Assembly: GCF_003265705.1 (NCBI RefSeq)
Contig: NW_020312785.1
Location: forward strand, 16,213,066-16,277,065
DNA: 64,000 nt
Reading direction: 5' to 3'
Source: Callorhinus ursinus
Lineage: Eukaryota > Chordata > Mammalia > Carnivora > Otariidae
The notes under the pieces were generated by a model. It was not told where the DNA came from, did no database searches, and saw only the letters and a list, made by a program, of their open reading frames with translations. Shown here in pieces: positions 1 through 12,089 of this stretch (position 1 is its first letter; each line of letters begins with the position of its first letter). The translations under genes and the position numbers were made by a program.

Positions 1-1182
1 TTGACATATTTGTGTTCACTTTTCTATGAACAAAACACTTTGTGCAGATGACTAGCATATTTGGCTAGATCTGGCTCACTTATTCTTCATTGTATCAGGT
101 AAAGACAATGTACTAACTCTCACCAGGAAAGAGGTTTTATTATTAGAAAAAGGAAAAATGGAAAGTATATAGTTACAAATCTACCACTTTCCACTAGAAC
201 TTACTATCAGTCAGTATAATGTATTTGCTTTGATTTGATGGTATTGGGTTTTTCAAAATTTTATTCATGTTATTTTATTCACATATCAAACTTTTTCCAT
301 TTATATTAGAGTATGCTCTTATCTAGAATGTTATTTATCTTCTTCACTTTTTCAAATCCCTCTTATCTATGGAATTATAGTTCAATTTATATACCCTATA
401 TGAAATCTTTTACATTAAAATAATCTCCAGTTTTCTTAATGCTTTACAGTATTTAATATTGTTCTTAATTGTTTTACTATATTATATTGCCAATAAAACC
501 TTAATAACATATCTCCTGGAATGTGCTTGCATACTAGAGAAATAATGGTTTTCTTATGGTTCTCAAATAAAATATTTCTTAATTACAAATGGCTTTCTAA
601 ATGGAGCACTACCCATGTATAGATATATGCAGACACATCCAAAGCTATGTCTTGCCCTGCAATGGAGCATTAGATATGACTGTTTAAACCCCTAAGGTGA
701 TTTACTTTTAATTATACAAAATAAAATTAACTTATTCTGCCAGGGCACTTAAAGCTGCTTCTGTCTGTCTCATCACAACAAACATCTCAGGACATTTTCT
801 AAAAGATTTTTTTTATCATAGTGGAATTTGAAATATACATAAAAAGACTTTAGCAAATTTGTTGATTTAGAGCATATTTGTCCAGAGATTACCAAGTAAC
901 TAGTTAGATTAAAGTGGGTTTAATTAGGTGAGCTAAAGAGATACTTACAAACTCTTACTCCTTTCTAAAGTGTTAAGCCTACCTTAAAATTAAAGCTCCT
1001 TCATCCTTGGATCAAAAATTTTAATTATAGATTAAATTTCTAGATTTCTACAATGTGTGAATAAATGAAACAAAATCAGTTTTGACACTTTCTGAAATCC
1101 CTGGCAAATAAGGCTGTCTGTTTTTGTTTAAAAAAAAAAGGCTGAGAAGAAGTCTGCCAACCTGTATTCCTGGTTCATACCT
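1..1182. other. AT-rich non-coding DNA, possible L2 trace
   Basis: No open frame or RNA gene is supported here. The part around 290-420 faintly resembles the 3' part of an L2 LINE (a 'TTTTTCAAATCCCTCTTATC'-like stretch), but it is too diverged to call firmly. The rest is unassigned AT-rich sequence. Confidence 0.4.
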
Positions 1183-1192
1183 TAAGCTTTCT

Positions 1193-1294
1193 TTCTTTCT
1201 TTTTTTTTTACTGAAATTTTTTTATTATGTTATGTTAGTCACCATACATTGTATCATTAGTTTTTGATGTAGTGTTCCATGATTCATTGTTTAC
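1193..1294 (-). mobile_element. L1 3' end, about 100 bp, 5'-truncated
   Basis: A poly-T run is followed by the antisense of the carnivore L1 3' UTR (TTATGTTATGTTAGTCACCA, then the GTGTTCCATGATTCATTG block). The same blocks occur at 11226-11677 on this strand and at 17180-17270 and 30190-30260 in sense. TAAGCTTTCT flanks it at 1183-1192 and 1295-1304, which I read as a 10-bp target duplication. It is a very short, severely truncated retrotransposition event. Confidence 0.85.
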
Positions 1295-1304
1295 TAAGCT
1301 TTCT

Positions 1305-2148
1305 GTTGGATCATGAACAATGAGACGTCTGAGAGATGCTACTTTCATCTTTTCTGAAATTTGGAAGCTTTTATTAGGTGGCATGATATATTGCTTATTC
1401 AATTAGTTTATAACTAGTCCAATGTGATTAGAGGAGCTAGAGACAAATTTTGCACTCTGCAGTTAAAGAAAGGTCTAGAGAAAATATTTCCTATAGATAT
1501 AGATATCTTAACTATGTAGTTAAATAGAAACAAAGCTAAACTTAAAAATTTCACATTAAGCAAAAATAAATGCGTAATTAAAGAAAGAAATAATTAAAAA
1601 AAGGTTAAAAATTGCTCCATATCTATAGGAGAAATGTTAAGGTTGTGATTTTTCACATTTTGAGAACATATTTTATTTATGAGCCAAGAAATTTCTCTGA
1701 GATAGGACTTGATGCAGAACTTATAAATAAAAACATAGTTTGCTTATGAAGTTGTTTCCTTGAGTTCTCCAGATTCTATTGAATAAAAAAGAGTGAACCA
1801 TGATTTTTGGATCAAAAGGATAAAAAAAACTGATTACATGTTAGAATGTTTTGTTATGACTTTAATAACTAAACAAGAAAAATTGAATTATTGATTTAAT
1901 TTTGACCAAAAATTATTGATTAAAATGCTTAAACATTTTCTAACTGGATAGATAAATATGTGTCTACATATATAAATATTTGCACATATTTAATTTTGGA
2001 ACTTTTCTCTAACAGTGTGAACATTTTAAGATTAATTTTTTTTTAATTGTATAATAAATGTGTATTCTTTCTCAGTTTTTTGCAAATGTATAGAAACTAT
2101 TGTGTTAAAACAGCGCTTTTCACAAAATCATTTACCTTTTATGCTATT
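1305..2148. other. AT-rich non-coding DNA
   Basis: No gene, recognised repeat or structured element seen. Short A-runs and ATAAA motifs only. Confidence 0.5.
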
Positions 2149-2162
2149 TAAAATAAAATATT

Positions 2163-2347
2163 GGGGCACCTGGATGACTCAGTCAGTTAAGCATCTGCTT
2201 TTGGCTCAGGTCATGATTCTGGGGTCCTGGGATCAAGCCCCCCATGTCAGTCACACTGCTCAGTGAGGAGTCTGCTTCTCCCTCTGCCCTTTCCTCCTGC
2301 TCATGCTCTCTGTCTCTCAAATGAATAAATAAATCTTAAAAAAATAA
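2163..2347 (+). mobile_element. CAN-SINE (tRNA-derived), sense
   Basis: The tRNA-like head (GGGGCACCTGGATGACTCAG), GTTAAGC, the B-box-like GGGATCAAGCC, the CT-rich middle and the AATAAATAAATC tail follow the carnivore tRNA-Lys SINE plan. AAAATAAAATA on both sides (about 2149 and 2341) may be the target duplication, but it is low-complexity. A 68-codon frame from 2060 running through the head is incidental. Confidence 0.92.
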
Positions 2348-2359
2348 AATAAATTAAAG

Positions 2360-3754
2360 CATTGTTTTTTCTTAATATAATCTTAAAAAAATTTAATATC
2401 AACCACATGATATATTTAAAATATTTTTCTGAAATATCTCTAGAAAAACTTTATTTCATTACTGTAGATTACATTTTTATGTACTATAAGAATTTTCCAC
2501 CCTTCTAATGTACTTTCATATGTTCGTATATTTTTTATTTTCAATGATATGTGAAAAATTTATACTTTCATATTTGTATATACTCAGTATTACAAAATAG
2601 TTCTAATTAGTGCCACGTATCTTAAGTATTACAGTAAAATCTTTTTGTTTGCTATGTTTAAGAGAAGCATGTCATAGACTTATTTACCATCTCAGAAAAG
2701 TTTCAGAAAAGGACTAGAATATGAAATAAGTATAGCTTATTTGGCTGGACTTTAGTTTTCTTTAAATATACTCATCTATTTTTTCTCTATAGCCAAAATT
2801 GAACATCCATTCTTTCCACTTAGTCTTTAGTGCACTTTGTTTCCCATTAGGCATTATAAAACTTTTAGCTTAAGTACTGTACTCTAAAATCTATTTTTCT
2901 TAAGTAGTCTTAATAATATATTTCTAAACCTTTCCCCTGTACTACCTTCATCTGTAAAGCTGACTAAATAGTCACACTATGAAATTGATTACTTGGGCAA
3001 TGAAGCAGAGCATAATCTTTGACTTTTAAAGATAATTCTCTGTCCTGGCACAAGGTAGCTCTATTACATAAAATTCCTTTCTCCTTTTCATAATGCTAGA
3101 TACTCAAAATAGGGGAAAAATCATGTCATTTAAATTCAAATATATTTATCATTAATAAAATATTTTTGTATATCATCATTATGTATTACAATAGTAATGT
3201 ATTATAGTTACTGTCAGTCTTCATGGATGGTTTTTAATGGCCAACAACTGTATTTATTCACTATGCCACTTATTCATTTGTTGTTGTATTTGTTTCAGTA
3301 ATTCGGTATTTATGGATAATTTAATATATAACATAATTGTTTACCATGATTATATTGAGGACAAAACAGATATCTTTTCCCTTAAAGAAAGTGATTATGG
3401 CTAAACCATCAATGTCAAATAAAAGAAAATAAATTTATGCTTTAAATATGAATAATGTTGTAAACAGTTATAAAACATTCTGTACTAGGTAATAATTATC
3501 TCTAAGGTTGTACTTGTATTATACATCATTGAGAGGAAGCTAAATTGAAGGGGATTAATATTAAAATGGAAACTAAAATGGAGACTTCAGCTGTTAATAT
3601 TCTCCTTTTAGGTCAGGGTTAAACTCTAGTAAAAGCAGTATTATTCCTATTGTTACAATAAGAAAATTGATAATAGCTCTCCCATACACAAACCATTATA
3701 CTTTTCACAAATTATATCTGGTATTAGACTGTACTCATCAAATTTCTTATTACA
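2360..3754. other. AT-rich non-coding DNA
   Basis: No gene or confidently recognised repeat. Very AT-rich, with stop codons in all frames. Confidence 0.5.
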
Positions 3755-4068
3755 TTTTTTTTTATTTGAGTATAGTTGGCACATAATGTTATACAGTTTT
3801 GGGTGTACAACTTGGTGATTTGACAAGATTATACATTATATATTCACCACAAGTGTAGCTACCATCTTGTCCTGTTATATTGTCATTACAGTATCACTGA
3901 CTATGGTCCTTATGCTGTGCTTTTTATTCCTGAGATTTATTCATTCCATAACTGTAAGCCTGAATCTCCCTCTCTCCTTCACCAATTGCCCAACCACTCC
4001 TCTCCCATCTGGCGACCATCAGTTTGTTCTCTGTATTTATAGGTCTTATTCTGCTTTTTGTGTGTTAG
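3755..4068 (-). mobile_element. L1 3' UTR segment of a twin-primed L1
   Basis: Poly-T followed by antisense L1 3' UTR of an older mammalian type (TTTATTTGAGTATAGTTGGC, GGGTGTACAACTTGGTGATT, ACCATCAGTTTGTTCTC). The orientation flips at about 4068, where the adjoining segment 4069-4296 is sense L1. Together they form one minus-strand insertion with a 5' inversion. The 88-codon frame at 3867-4133 crosses the junction and is not a gene. Confidence 0.8.
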
Positions 4069-4296
4069 TGTCCATCAATAGACAAATGGATAAGGAAAAA
4101 ATGTGGTGTGTGATATATAATATACGTATATAATGAAATATTATGCAACCATTAAAAGGATGAGTTTGTGCCATTTTCAAGAGCATGGATGGACCTAGAG
4201 GGTATTTGCTAAGTGAAATAAGTCAGACTGAAAAAGACAAATATTCTACTCATAAGTGGAAGCTAAAAAAACCAAAAACCCAAAACAAAAACAGAT
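4069..4296 (+). mobile_element. Inverted 5' segment of the same L1 (end of ORF2)
   Basis: Sense-strand sequence typical of the end of L1 ORF2 and the start of its 3' UTR: TGTCCATCAATAGACAAATG, the AAATATTATGCAACCATTAA block, and GCTAAGTGAAATAAGTCAGA. In L1 order this piece ends about where the antisense piece at 3755-4068 begins (the AAACAGAAACAG region). That is what a twin-priming inversion without internal loss predicts. Confidence 0.8.
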
Positions 4297-5107
4297 AATG
4301 CTGTATTGCAAAAACTCACAAAATATTGATGGCTACAAAGCAAGCATTTATATCATACTTAGAAGTACACATATTGATTGAGATTAAATTTATCTCATCT
4401 GCAGTCAACTAGGTACCTCTTGGCTAGGCTGAACTTCAGACTTTGGTGTGAGTGCAAGTCACCTCTGTAAGCCTTCATTGTTGGACCACGGCTGAAGGTA
4501 GAATCCAGGCTGAAGCTGCCACATTCACCTGGGACCTGCTTCATCACAGCAGGTAGCAAAAGCTCCAAAAGGACTGAGGGAAACTGGGCATGCATCTTAA
4601 CGGCTTTATTTCAGAACTTGACCCACTATTACTTCTGTTTTCTTTCCATCTGCCAAAGTCTCATGTTTAGTCAATGAGGTGTATGAAAGTATAATGAACC
4701 AACAAGGAAGCCATGGCAAGGTTGGGCAGAATAGAAATAATTTGGGGAAATAATGCAGTCGATCATATATATAGGGGTGGATATTCATTTTTTTTTTGCC
4801 TTAAGTTTTAATACCAAAGAAAATGCAAATTCACCAGTGAAGAGGTTTAGCTTACTAGTGCATTTCCATCTTCTACAATTGTTATTTCACTGATGAGGAA
4901 ATGAAGTATTTGTTGATTCTTTAAATTGCCATTAGTGCATTTATTTTTTGGTAAAGGTGTCAACCTTTAAAATATCTCTAGAATAATAGAATGCTAATAG
5001 AAATAGAAACCAATCATACACTGAGGTCATTTTTGTGACCTGTTACACTATAAGAGAGGCAATTGTTCTTGTTTTAAATTAGGAAATAAGATGATTATCT
5101 TAAGAGA
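4297..5107. other. Non-coding, unassigned
   Basis: Two antisense open frames of 60-66 codons (4395-4595 and 4606-4788) carry no recognisable domain. The slightly GC-richer part at 4400-4730 could be an old repeat, but I cannot name it. Confidence 0.4.
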
Positions 5108-5735
5108 ATGTTGTTTGGGGACTATTTCAGTTTTTTATTGCCGAGTAACAAATAAGCTTCATGACTTGAAACAACATCCTTTTATTATCTCACAGTTTTT
5201 GTTAATGAGAAATACAGACAAGCTCAGCTGAGTTTCTGCTTAGTTATACCCAAGGCCAAAGTCAAATGTTGACTCAGGGTGCTGAGTTCTTATCTGGAGA
5301 CTCTGGGGAAGAATTCTCTTTCAATCTTACTTGGGTTGTTGGCTGGATTCAATTTCTTGTCGTTTTAGGATTGAAGTCCCTGTTCCATGTCTGGCTGTCA
5401 GCCAGGATCTGCTTTTGGTTTCTAAAAGTCACCTGCATTATTTTTTGTATGTTCTTTCCAATTTCAAGACAGCAATGGCATGGTAAATCCTTCTTATACC
5501 TCAAATATCTCTGACTTCATCTTCTGCCAACAATAAGAAAACTTTCTGCTTTCAAAGGGGTCATGTGATTAGATTAGCACCACCTGAATAATTTCTCTGT
5601 TTTATGGTTGACTCCTTAGTAAACTTACCTACATCTGCAACATCTTTTTCTATGTAACATGACATAATCATGGGATTAACACCTGGAAGTAAGGTCATGA
5701 GGGACATCCTAAAATTCTGCTTAACACACGAAAAT
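5108..5735 (-). mobile_element. Ancient LTR-like mammalian repeat
   Basis: Starts near CAGTTTTTTATTGCCGAGTA and continues AACAACATCCTTTTATTATC, CACAGTTTTTG. Later come GGATTCAATTTC, TCATGTGATTAGATTAGCAC and CACATCTGCAACATC-like blocks, ending near TTCTGCTTAACACA. This order fits the antisense of old mammalian-wide LTRs of ERVL/MaLR type. The exact family is not certain. The 82-codon frame at 5266-5514 lies within it and is not a gene. Confidence 0.55.
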
Positions 5736-8268
5736 CCTTTTTTCAGTCACATTTGATATTCAAATTCATTTAGTAGCAGAATTACAGATTAGCCTTTTAA
5801 ATATTTTTTTCTCATAATGCTGTCAGATTTCCATTTCTCTAGGGGATTTTTTCCAGCTTGCTATTCAATTGCACCAGTTAATTTTTTTTCATTATTATGA
5901 AGAATTGCATACATATTAGAGAGATTGTCATTCATTACTTTTTCATCTTTTTGAAAACACATAGGCTGACTTGTTAGAAAAAAACTGACATCTTTAAAGG
6001 CACAAAAATATTAGTGTTTTCCCACAAAATGGTGAGATAAACACTCATAGTACCATCAGTAGGCACATCTTGTCACCCCTTAAAAGAAGAGCTAAACTAG
6101 TTAAAACTGAAATTGTAAAGAATACCTAATATAATAGAATCACCATGGAAGTGTTGAATATATCCAGGGCCCTATGTAGACATAATTAATCTCTGTGCTT
6201 ACACAGACTATACAGCTAAGCAGAAGAATCCAAGCCAAGGGATATCCAGTACAGACTTCCCAACAAAAATATATTTAATAACAATACCCAGACCTTTAAA
6301 ATGGGATGCTGAAAATGCTCCAATGACAGAGTAAGCATATTGTTATATAAACGTCCGTACATCTAGAGCAAGATAGTACCACAAAGATTAGTATTAAAGA
6401 CACAGTGACCACAAATGCTTCAAAAATAACCAAACCCAGATCAACTAACTGGTGAGACATGTATTAAAAGTTTCTATCCTTTCATCCTCTCTTTCTTTGA
6501 AGCACGAATGACCGTAATTGTAGATCCCGGGCAGCTTAATAATCACCCCATTTTCCCATGAAGATTTAGGTTTTTTTGTTTAGAAAGTATGAAAAAAAAA
6601 TCACTTACTAGGAGATAAAGAGCTTCTAAAATAGTCATTAATTGACCATTGTAAATATAAGCAACAAAGTTGGCTGTCCCTACAATATCTAGAGACTACC
6701 TACATTCCATGTAATGTGGCTGCTTCTGTTTTTATGCCAGCAATGGCGTGATGAATCCTTCTTATGCTTCAAGTCTTAGTCTTCATTGCCTGCCTTTCCC
6801 CCACTGATATCTGTCTAGCCTGCTACAACCATTCTTTAAGACATACATGACCACTCTGAGTTGGAATAAATATCTGGTCTTCTGTAGTCAAAGAACCTCA
6901 GGCTTTTATGTCACCATATTGTTCATCCAGTACCAAGTGCAAATGTTGATACTGTAGTCAGTCATACACACTGCCTCTTTCCTAAGGGAATACTAAAATG
7001 GTATAACCCCAGTATGACTTTGGGTTATGGCCACCACCAGGACACAGGCACTACTACTGAGAAGGCTTGGGCCCAGCTGAGTGGTGCCATTTGCATTTTA
7101 TTTAGAGTTGTAAAATTTAGTATGCAAGTATTTTGACACAGGGAAATGTGTCAGGTCAGAATCCAGACATGAATCTTGTACATAATTTCTTTTATACTTT
7201 ATTCTTGGTAAGTATCAGTTCTGTGTAATTGATTTTAGGTTATAATTTTCTGAGGGTAACTGTGTCAAAATTTTGACCTACTCATCTTACATGATTATTT
7301 TGGCAGGCAATCCCTCTTACCATCTACTTTTTCTCTGTCAGGGATCATGCTTCCTCCTAAATAGATAAAATATAAATGCCATGAGACTGAAAAAAAAAAA
7401 AAAAACCTCAACGATATACCCCTCGTTCCTCCAATACGTATTCTGCTATTTCCTTGCCTACATTTAGTTTGCCAGTGGAGGTTATCCAAACTATGTATTC
7501 AGTTCATCACCTCATCAGCTTTCTTCACTTACTGCATTTAAACATCCATTTTACCATTCCATTGAATGACTCATAAATGTGACCCCCATAAACTTACTGA
7601 TTGCTCAATCAAATGGATATATATTATTTAATCTCTCTGAAGTATTTTATATCATTGGCAGGTCTTTATACATTGTGATGCTGTCCTCTTTCTTTTTATG
7701 ACTCCAAAGCATCAAGGTTTTACTCCAATTTTTTCTGACCATTCTTTCTTAAGAATGGTGTCACTGAATCATCTTTCACTGACTATCCTGTCACTGGTGA
7801 GTCCCATTATCAATTGTATATCCTCAAGTTCCTTACGACCACACTACACATCCACTCCCAATTGCTTTATGTTCATTTTCCCATATATGCTTATAATTTT
7901 CAGTTCTAAACTTCAGTTTATAACACTTTTATCAGTTGCAGACATATATTTCTATGTCAGCCATATCCTTACTGGCCCCACTGAGAGATTCTTCAGACAT
8001 TCACATTTGACCTAATCCCAGACAGACAAACAAGAAAAAACATACAAAATTTCAGTACTTCAGTCTTTCTCTTCCAGGAAAAAAAAATAATAAATGAATT
8101 AAGTTATATTTTTAAAAGTAAATAACTTAATTGAAATTTAAAGGTATTTCAAATGATAAGCAACACTGAAAACTTTGGGGAAAATTTATGTTTACATTTC
8201 CTTTAAGATTTAATCACTGGTATATGAGGATGAATGCCGCCTGGAAAATCCACAAACAGGGCTGCCGT
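5736..8268. other. Non-coding, with a second fragment of the 5.1-5.7 kb repeat
   Basis: Mostly unassigned. About 6735-6800 (CCAGCAATGGCGTGATGAAT, then CCTTCTTATGCTTCAAGTCT) closely matches 5468-5515, so a fragment of the same repeat family lies here. There is a poly-A run at 7389-7405. An open frame of 105 codons at 7698-8015 has no recognisable domain and low-complexity composition, so I do not call it. Confidence 0.4.
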
Positions 8269-8281
8269 AGAAAAGAAATAT

Positions 8282-8819
8282 AGTATAAGAATACTCTTAT
8301 ATTAGCAGGAAATCATCATATTATCACTCTTGTCACTTTAAATTTTGATCCATTTGATTCCACAAGGAGACATTACAGTTCAATAATATGTGAGGACTGG
8401 ATAAAGAAGATGTGTTATATATATAATGGAATATTAACCATAAAAAAGAATGAAATTTTACCATTTGCAATGACATGGATGGAGCTAGAGAGTATTATGC
8501 TAAGTGAAATAAGTCAGTCAGAGAAAGACAAATACCATGATTTCACTCATATATGGAATTTAAGAAAAAAAGCAATGAACATAAGTGAAAAAGAAAGAGA
8601 GGCAAATGAGAAAACAGACTCTCAACTATAGAGAACAAACTGAGGGTTGCTGAAGGGGAGGTGGGTGGGGGATGGGTTAAATGGGTGATGGGGATTAAGG
8701 AGGGCACTTGTGATGAGCACCGGGAGTTGTATGTAAATAATGAATCACTAAATTCTACACTTGAAACTAATATTACACTATATGTTAATTAACTGGAATT
8801 TAAATAAAAACTTGAAAAA
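8282..8819 (+). mobile_element. L1 3' end (end of ORF2 plus 3' UTR)
   Basis: From about 8388 it reads as the end of L1 ORF2: GGATAAAGAAGATGTG, AATGGAATATTAACC, GCTAAGTGAAATAAGTCAGT. A G-rich 3' UTR (about 8650-8690) and an A-rich tail follow. AGAAAAGAAATAT occurs at 8269-8281 and 8820-8832, a perfect 13-bp candidate target duplication. If so, the first ~105 bp of the insertion (8282-8387) is not recognisable L1. The 73-codon frame at 8410-8631 is an ORF2 remnant. Confidence 0.85.
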
Positions 8820-8832
8820 AGAAAAGAAATAT

Positions 8833-10924
8833 CGTCTGGGGACATCTGTTATAAGAAAAATGGGATTTTAAAATAATGTTATCTCAAATACTTAGAAAAA
8901 AATGGCAAGTTTTTTTAGAAGAAAAATGACTTTTTGATGAGGCTAGACTGATTTGAAAGAGTAGAAAATTTAGAAATGTTAAACCATTAAGTGTATTGAA
9001 GTATGAAAATAAGAAAACAATACCTCAATTATTAGTGACATTTAAACTTTGCTCTTCTACAATAAGAATATAATGGCTTCAGTCTTACTTTTCTGTAGAA
9101 GCAATGGAATGAAATAAGGTTTCAGAGAGAAAGAGAGAGCAATCCTTGATAACTAAATAAATAGAAAATAGATATTGTTACTTTCTTCCTTGTGGTATGA
9201 AATCTGGCCCAGGTGAAGGGTAAGAAATAGTGATCATGACTATGACCTATGGCCAGCAAGATGGTATAGTGTTTTAAATCTACAAGATAACCATGTACCT
9301 CATCCATCTCTCAGTTATGGCAGCAGTCTTTATTAGAGAACAGAAACAGTAAGCATTGAAAAACAAGATAGAGATTAATCCTAGTAAGTCTAAAGACCCA
9401 TTGCAGAATGTATCTAAATGATAGGGCCTACCTTCCTTGTATTTATAAAATTATAATGCAACAATTACGATTAACCAAAAAAAAGTACTTCAATCAAGTA
9501 AATCCAGTATGTCTTCTTTGAGGTTTCTATGTCAGGATTGTATATAAATAGACAGTTATTTATTTTGAGATTCCTTTTTTATAAATTATAAGAGGGTACT
9601 GAGAATGAAGAATCTGTGTACAAAGTGTAATAGAATTTAGGGGAAGACAACTGTTTCTTCTTGCTGACTAAATGCTAAATGATCAATCTGCTCAGATATC
9701 AAGCAGTACATATTTAGCAATTATCTAAGAAACCACAAAAACTATATAAGTATTTCAGCATGTTAGACTGCAAGAGATTTAAAATTTTAGTTTAGGTAAT
9801 CTATTTTGGGAATAAACAAAAGACTGAAAGGGTTAAAAGCAATATGAAATATCCTAGAAATATTTTAAGATAACATCCATTTTTGGGTTTTGCAACTAAT
9901 GTTATTTTCCATACTTCTGTTGGTTTAGTTTCCCTTTAAAATAAATAAATTCAAAAAATTATACTTTGCAAAGGAGTAAAAGACAAAATTATGATCGTTC
10001 TCATGCTGCCATGGAAATGTCTAATTGCTACTTTTTTAACACAAATTAATTTTCTCATATGCTCAATTTAAGTATCATCCAATTTTCCTCTCTGTGGCCT
10101 TTTGCTTAAGGAGTAATTACATTGCTGACATTTTTTATTAAAACAATACTATCTATTTTAAAAAGCATTAAGCCTGCCATTGATTTCAGATCCTGAATAA
10201 AAATTTGCTTGATGAATCAGGATATGTCTTAATACTCTATGAAGCCTATATGTATCAGACAACAGTTTAAATTGCATAGTATTCACATAAAAAGTCATTT
10301 TTAAAAAAATCAATAACACATTTGAAATTTGGGTCCTAATACAATGAAACAGATTTTTAAAAATATACATATATTTTAAATATTATATATATAGTCCATT
10401 CTGATGAAGCTATCACCTAATAATTTTAATTTTTAGTTGGAAAATGTAAATTAATTTACAGTTATAAATGTTGGAAATTATACTTGGAAGTATTAATTTA
10501 CAGTTAGAAACTTAACATTTTAGCTTTTTTTTGGAGTCTGAAAAATAATCTGTGGCTTACTATATATTTACTAAATACATTTCCAAATTCTGGAGAACGT
10601 TTCAAACTCAGTGAGGAGGAGCTATGAGCCACTTAACCAGTACAATGAGAGCATTAGTAGTGTTATGAAGGATGCTGCTGGGCAGAATGGTGGGGAAGAA
10701 ATGTGCAATTCAACAAAATGGACCTATGAATTCTGAAAGATAATAATTTCACTAGACAAAAAGAATCTTAGTAATCTGTAAATGAGGACAAAGGATCTAG
10801 CCAAGCATATAGCAAAAGAATCTCACTTAGAAAATCCCTAAACCAAGGCCCTGACATCTGAATAGAGGTGGATCTTAATCTAATGCATATGAACTTGTAT
10901 TATAAAGTGAAAAAACAAAAAGAG
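8833..10924. other. AT-rich non-coding DNA
   Basis: No gene or confidently assigned repeat. Short purine run at 9121-9139. Open frames of 60-70 codons at 9122-9307 and 10158-10370 (minus) look random. Confidence 0.45.
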
Positions 10925-11080
10925 AGAGAGTAGATCTTAAAAGTTCTCATCATTTATAACTATGTATGGTGATAGATATTAACCAGGCTTATTATGGTGA
11001 TCATCTTGCAATATATGCAAATATGGAATCGTTATGTTTTACACCTGAAATTAATATATCAATTATATTTCATTAAAGTG
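10925..11080 (+). mobile_element. Old L1 (L1M-type) 3' end
   Basis: Resembles the 3' UTR of older mammalian L1s: AACTATGTATGGTGATAGAT, TTAACCAGGCTTATTATGGT, GATCATCTTGCAATATATGC and TTACACCTGAAATTAATAT. Diverged, with no clear tail or target duplication. Confidence 0.7.
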
Positions 11081-11225
11081 AAGAAGTGTCTATGATCAAT
11101 TCCTATAAGTTGTGTATAACTTGACTTTGGTTTCAAGGATAATTCTATGCTTAATATCTTTCACAATGGACAAATAAAATCAATAAGCATATCTTCAGTG
11201 AATGGCATGAAGGGGAAGATAATAG

Positions 11226-11677
11226 TTCTTTTTTTTTAAATTTTATTTTATTATGTTATGTTAGTCACCATACATTACAGCATTAGTTTTTGATGTAGTG
11301 TTCCATGATTCATTGTTTTCATACAACAAACAGTGCTCCATTCAATATGTGCCCTCATCAGGCTAACACATCTCGCCACCCCCCTCCCTTCTAGAACCCT
11401 CAGTTTGTTTCTCAGAGTCCATAGTCTCTCATGGTTCGTCTCTCCCTCTGATTCACCCTTTCATTTTTCCCTTCCTACTATCTTCTTCTTCTTTTTTTTT
11501 AACTTATAATGTATTGTTTGTTTCAGAGTTACAGGTCTGTGATTCAACAGACTTACATAAGTCTGTTGACTTACAACAGTCTTACATAATTCACAGGACT
11601 CACCATAGCACATACCATCCCCAGTGTCTATCACCCAGCCACCCCATCCCTCCTACCCCCCACCACTTACTGTATAG
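11226..11677 (-). mobile_element. L1 3' UTR, antisense, carnivore type
   Basis: Poly-T, then the antisense of the L1 3' UTR seen in the copies ending at 17276 and 30262 (TTATGTTATGTTAGTCACCA, CCTCAGTTTGTTTCTCAGAG, a CTTCTTCTTC tract corresponding to the GAA repeat). It continues into the upstream 3' UTR with CACCATAGCACATACC and a C-rich block. It is interrupted at 11545-11580 by an extra segment containing a perfect inverted repeat. Confidence 0.88.
11545..11568. repeat. Perfect 11-bp inverted repeat inside the L1
   Basis: CAACAGACTTA at 11545-11555, a 2-nt spacer, and TAAGTCTGTTG at 11558-11568. Other carnivore L1 copies, as I recall them, read through here as a single CAACAGTCTTACATAATTC. 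The extra ~30 nt therefore look like a local inverted, template-switch type duplication. Confidence 0.8.
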
Positions 11678-11877
11678 TAAAAAGGGGCTTTAAAACTAAG
11701 GATATACCTACAATATAATGCCTATGATTACCTACTTATATCCCTCCTAGTGTATTCTCTGTTCTGTAATCTTCACATACTGAAGATAAATAGGTTAAAA
11801 GACTCATTTTTATATACACATTGCATATATATAATATATCAATTATATTACCTGTTTTTAATGTTTAAATTTAGTTT

Positions 11878-12077
11878 GTTTTTATTTTTTTAAGATTTTA
11901 TTTATTTATTTGAGAGAGGGAGAATGAGAGATAGAGAGCACAAGAGGGAAGAGGGTCAGAGGGAGAAGCAGACTCCCCGCTGAGCAGGGAGCCCAATGCG
12001 GGACTCAATCCTGGGACTCCAGGATCATGACCTGAGCCGAAGGCAGTCGCTTAACCAACTGAGCCACCCAGGCGCCC
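11878..12077 (-). mobile_element. CAN-SINE, antisense, with 12-bp target duplication
   Basis: Reads TTTTTTTAAGATTTTATTTA, then a GA-rich body, GAGCAGGGAGCCCAATGCGG, and ends GAGCCACCCAGGCGCCC, the complement of the tRNA-like head. TAAATTTAGTTT flanks it exactly at 11866-11877 and 12078-12089. Confidence 0.96.
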
Positions 12078-12089
12078 TAAATTTAGTTT

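Noticed and set aside
7698..8015. 105-codon plus-strand frame
   Set aside because: Ser/Phe/Ile-rich composition typical of AT-rich non-coding DNA, no domain.
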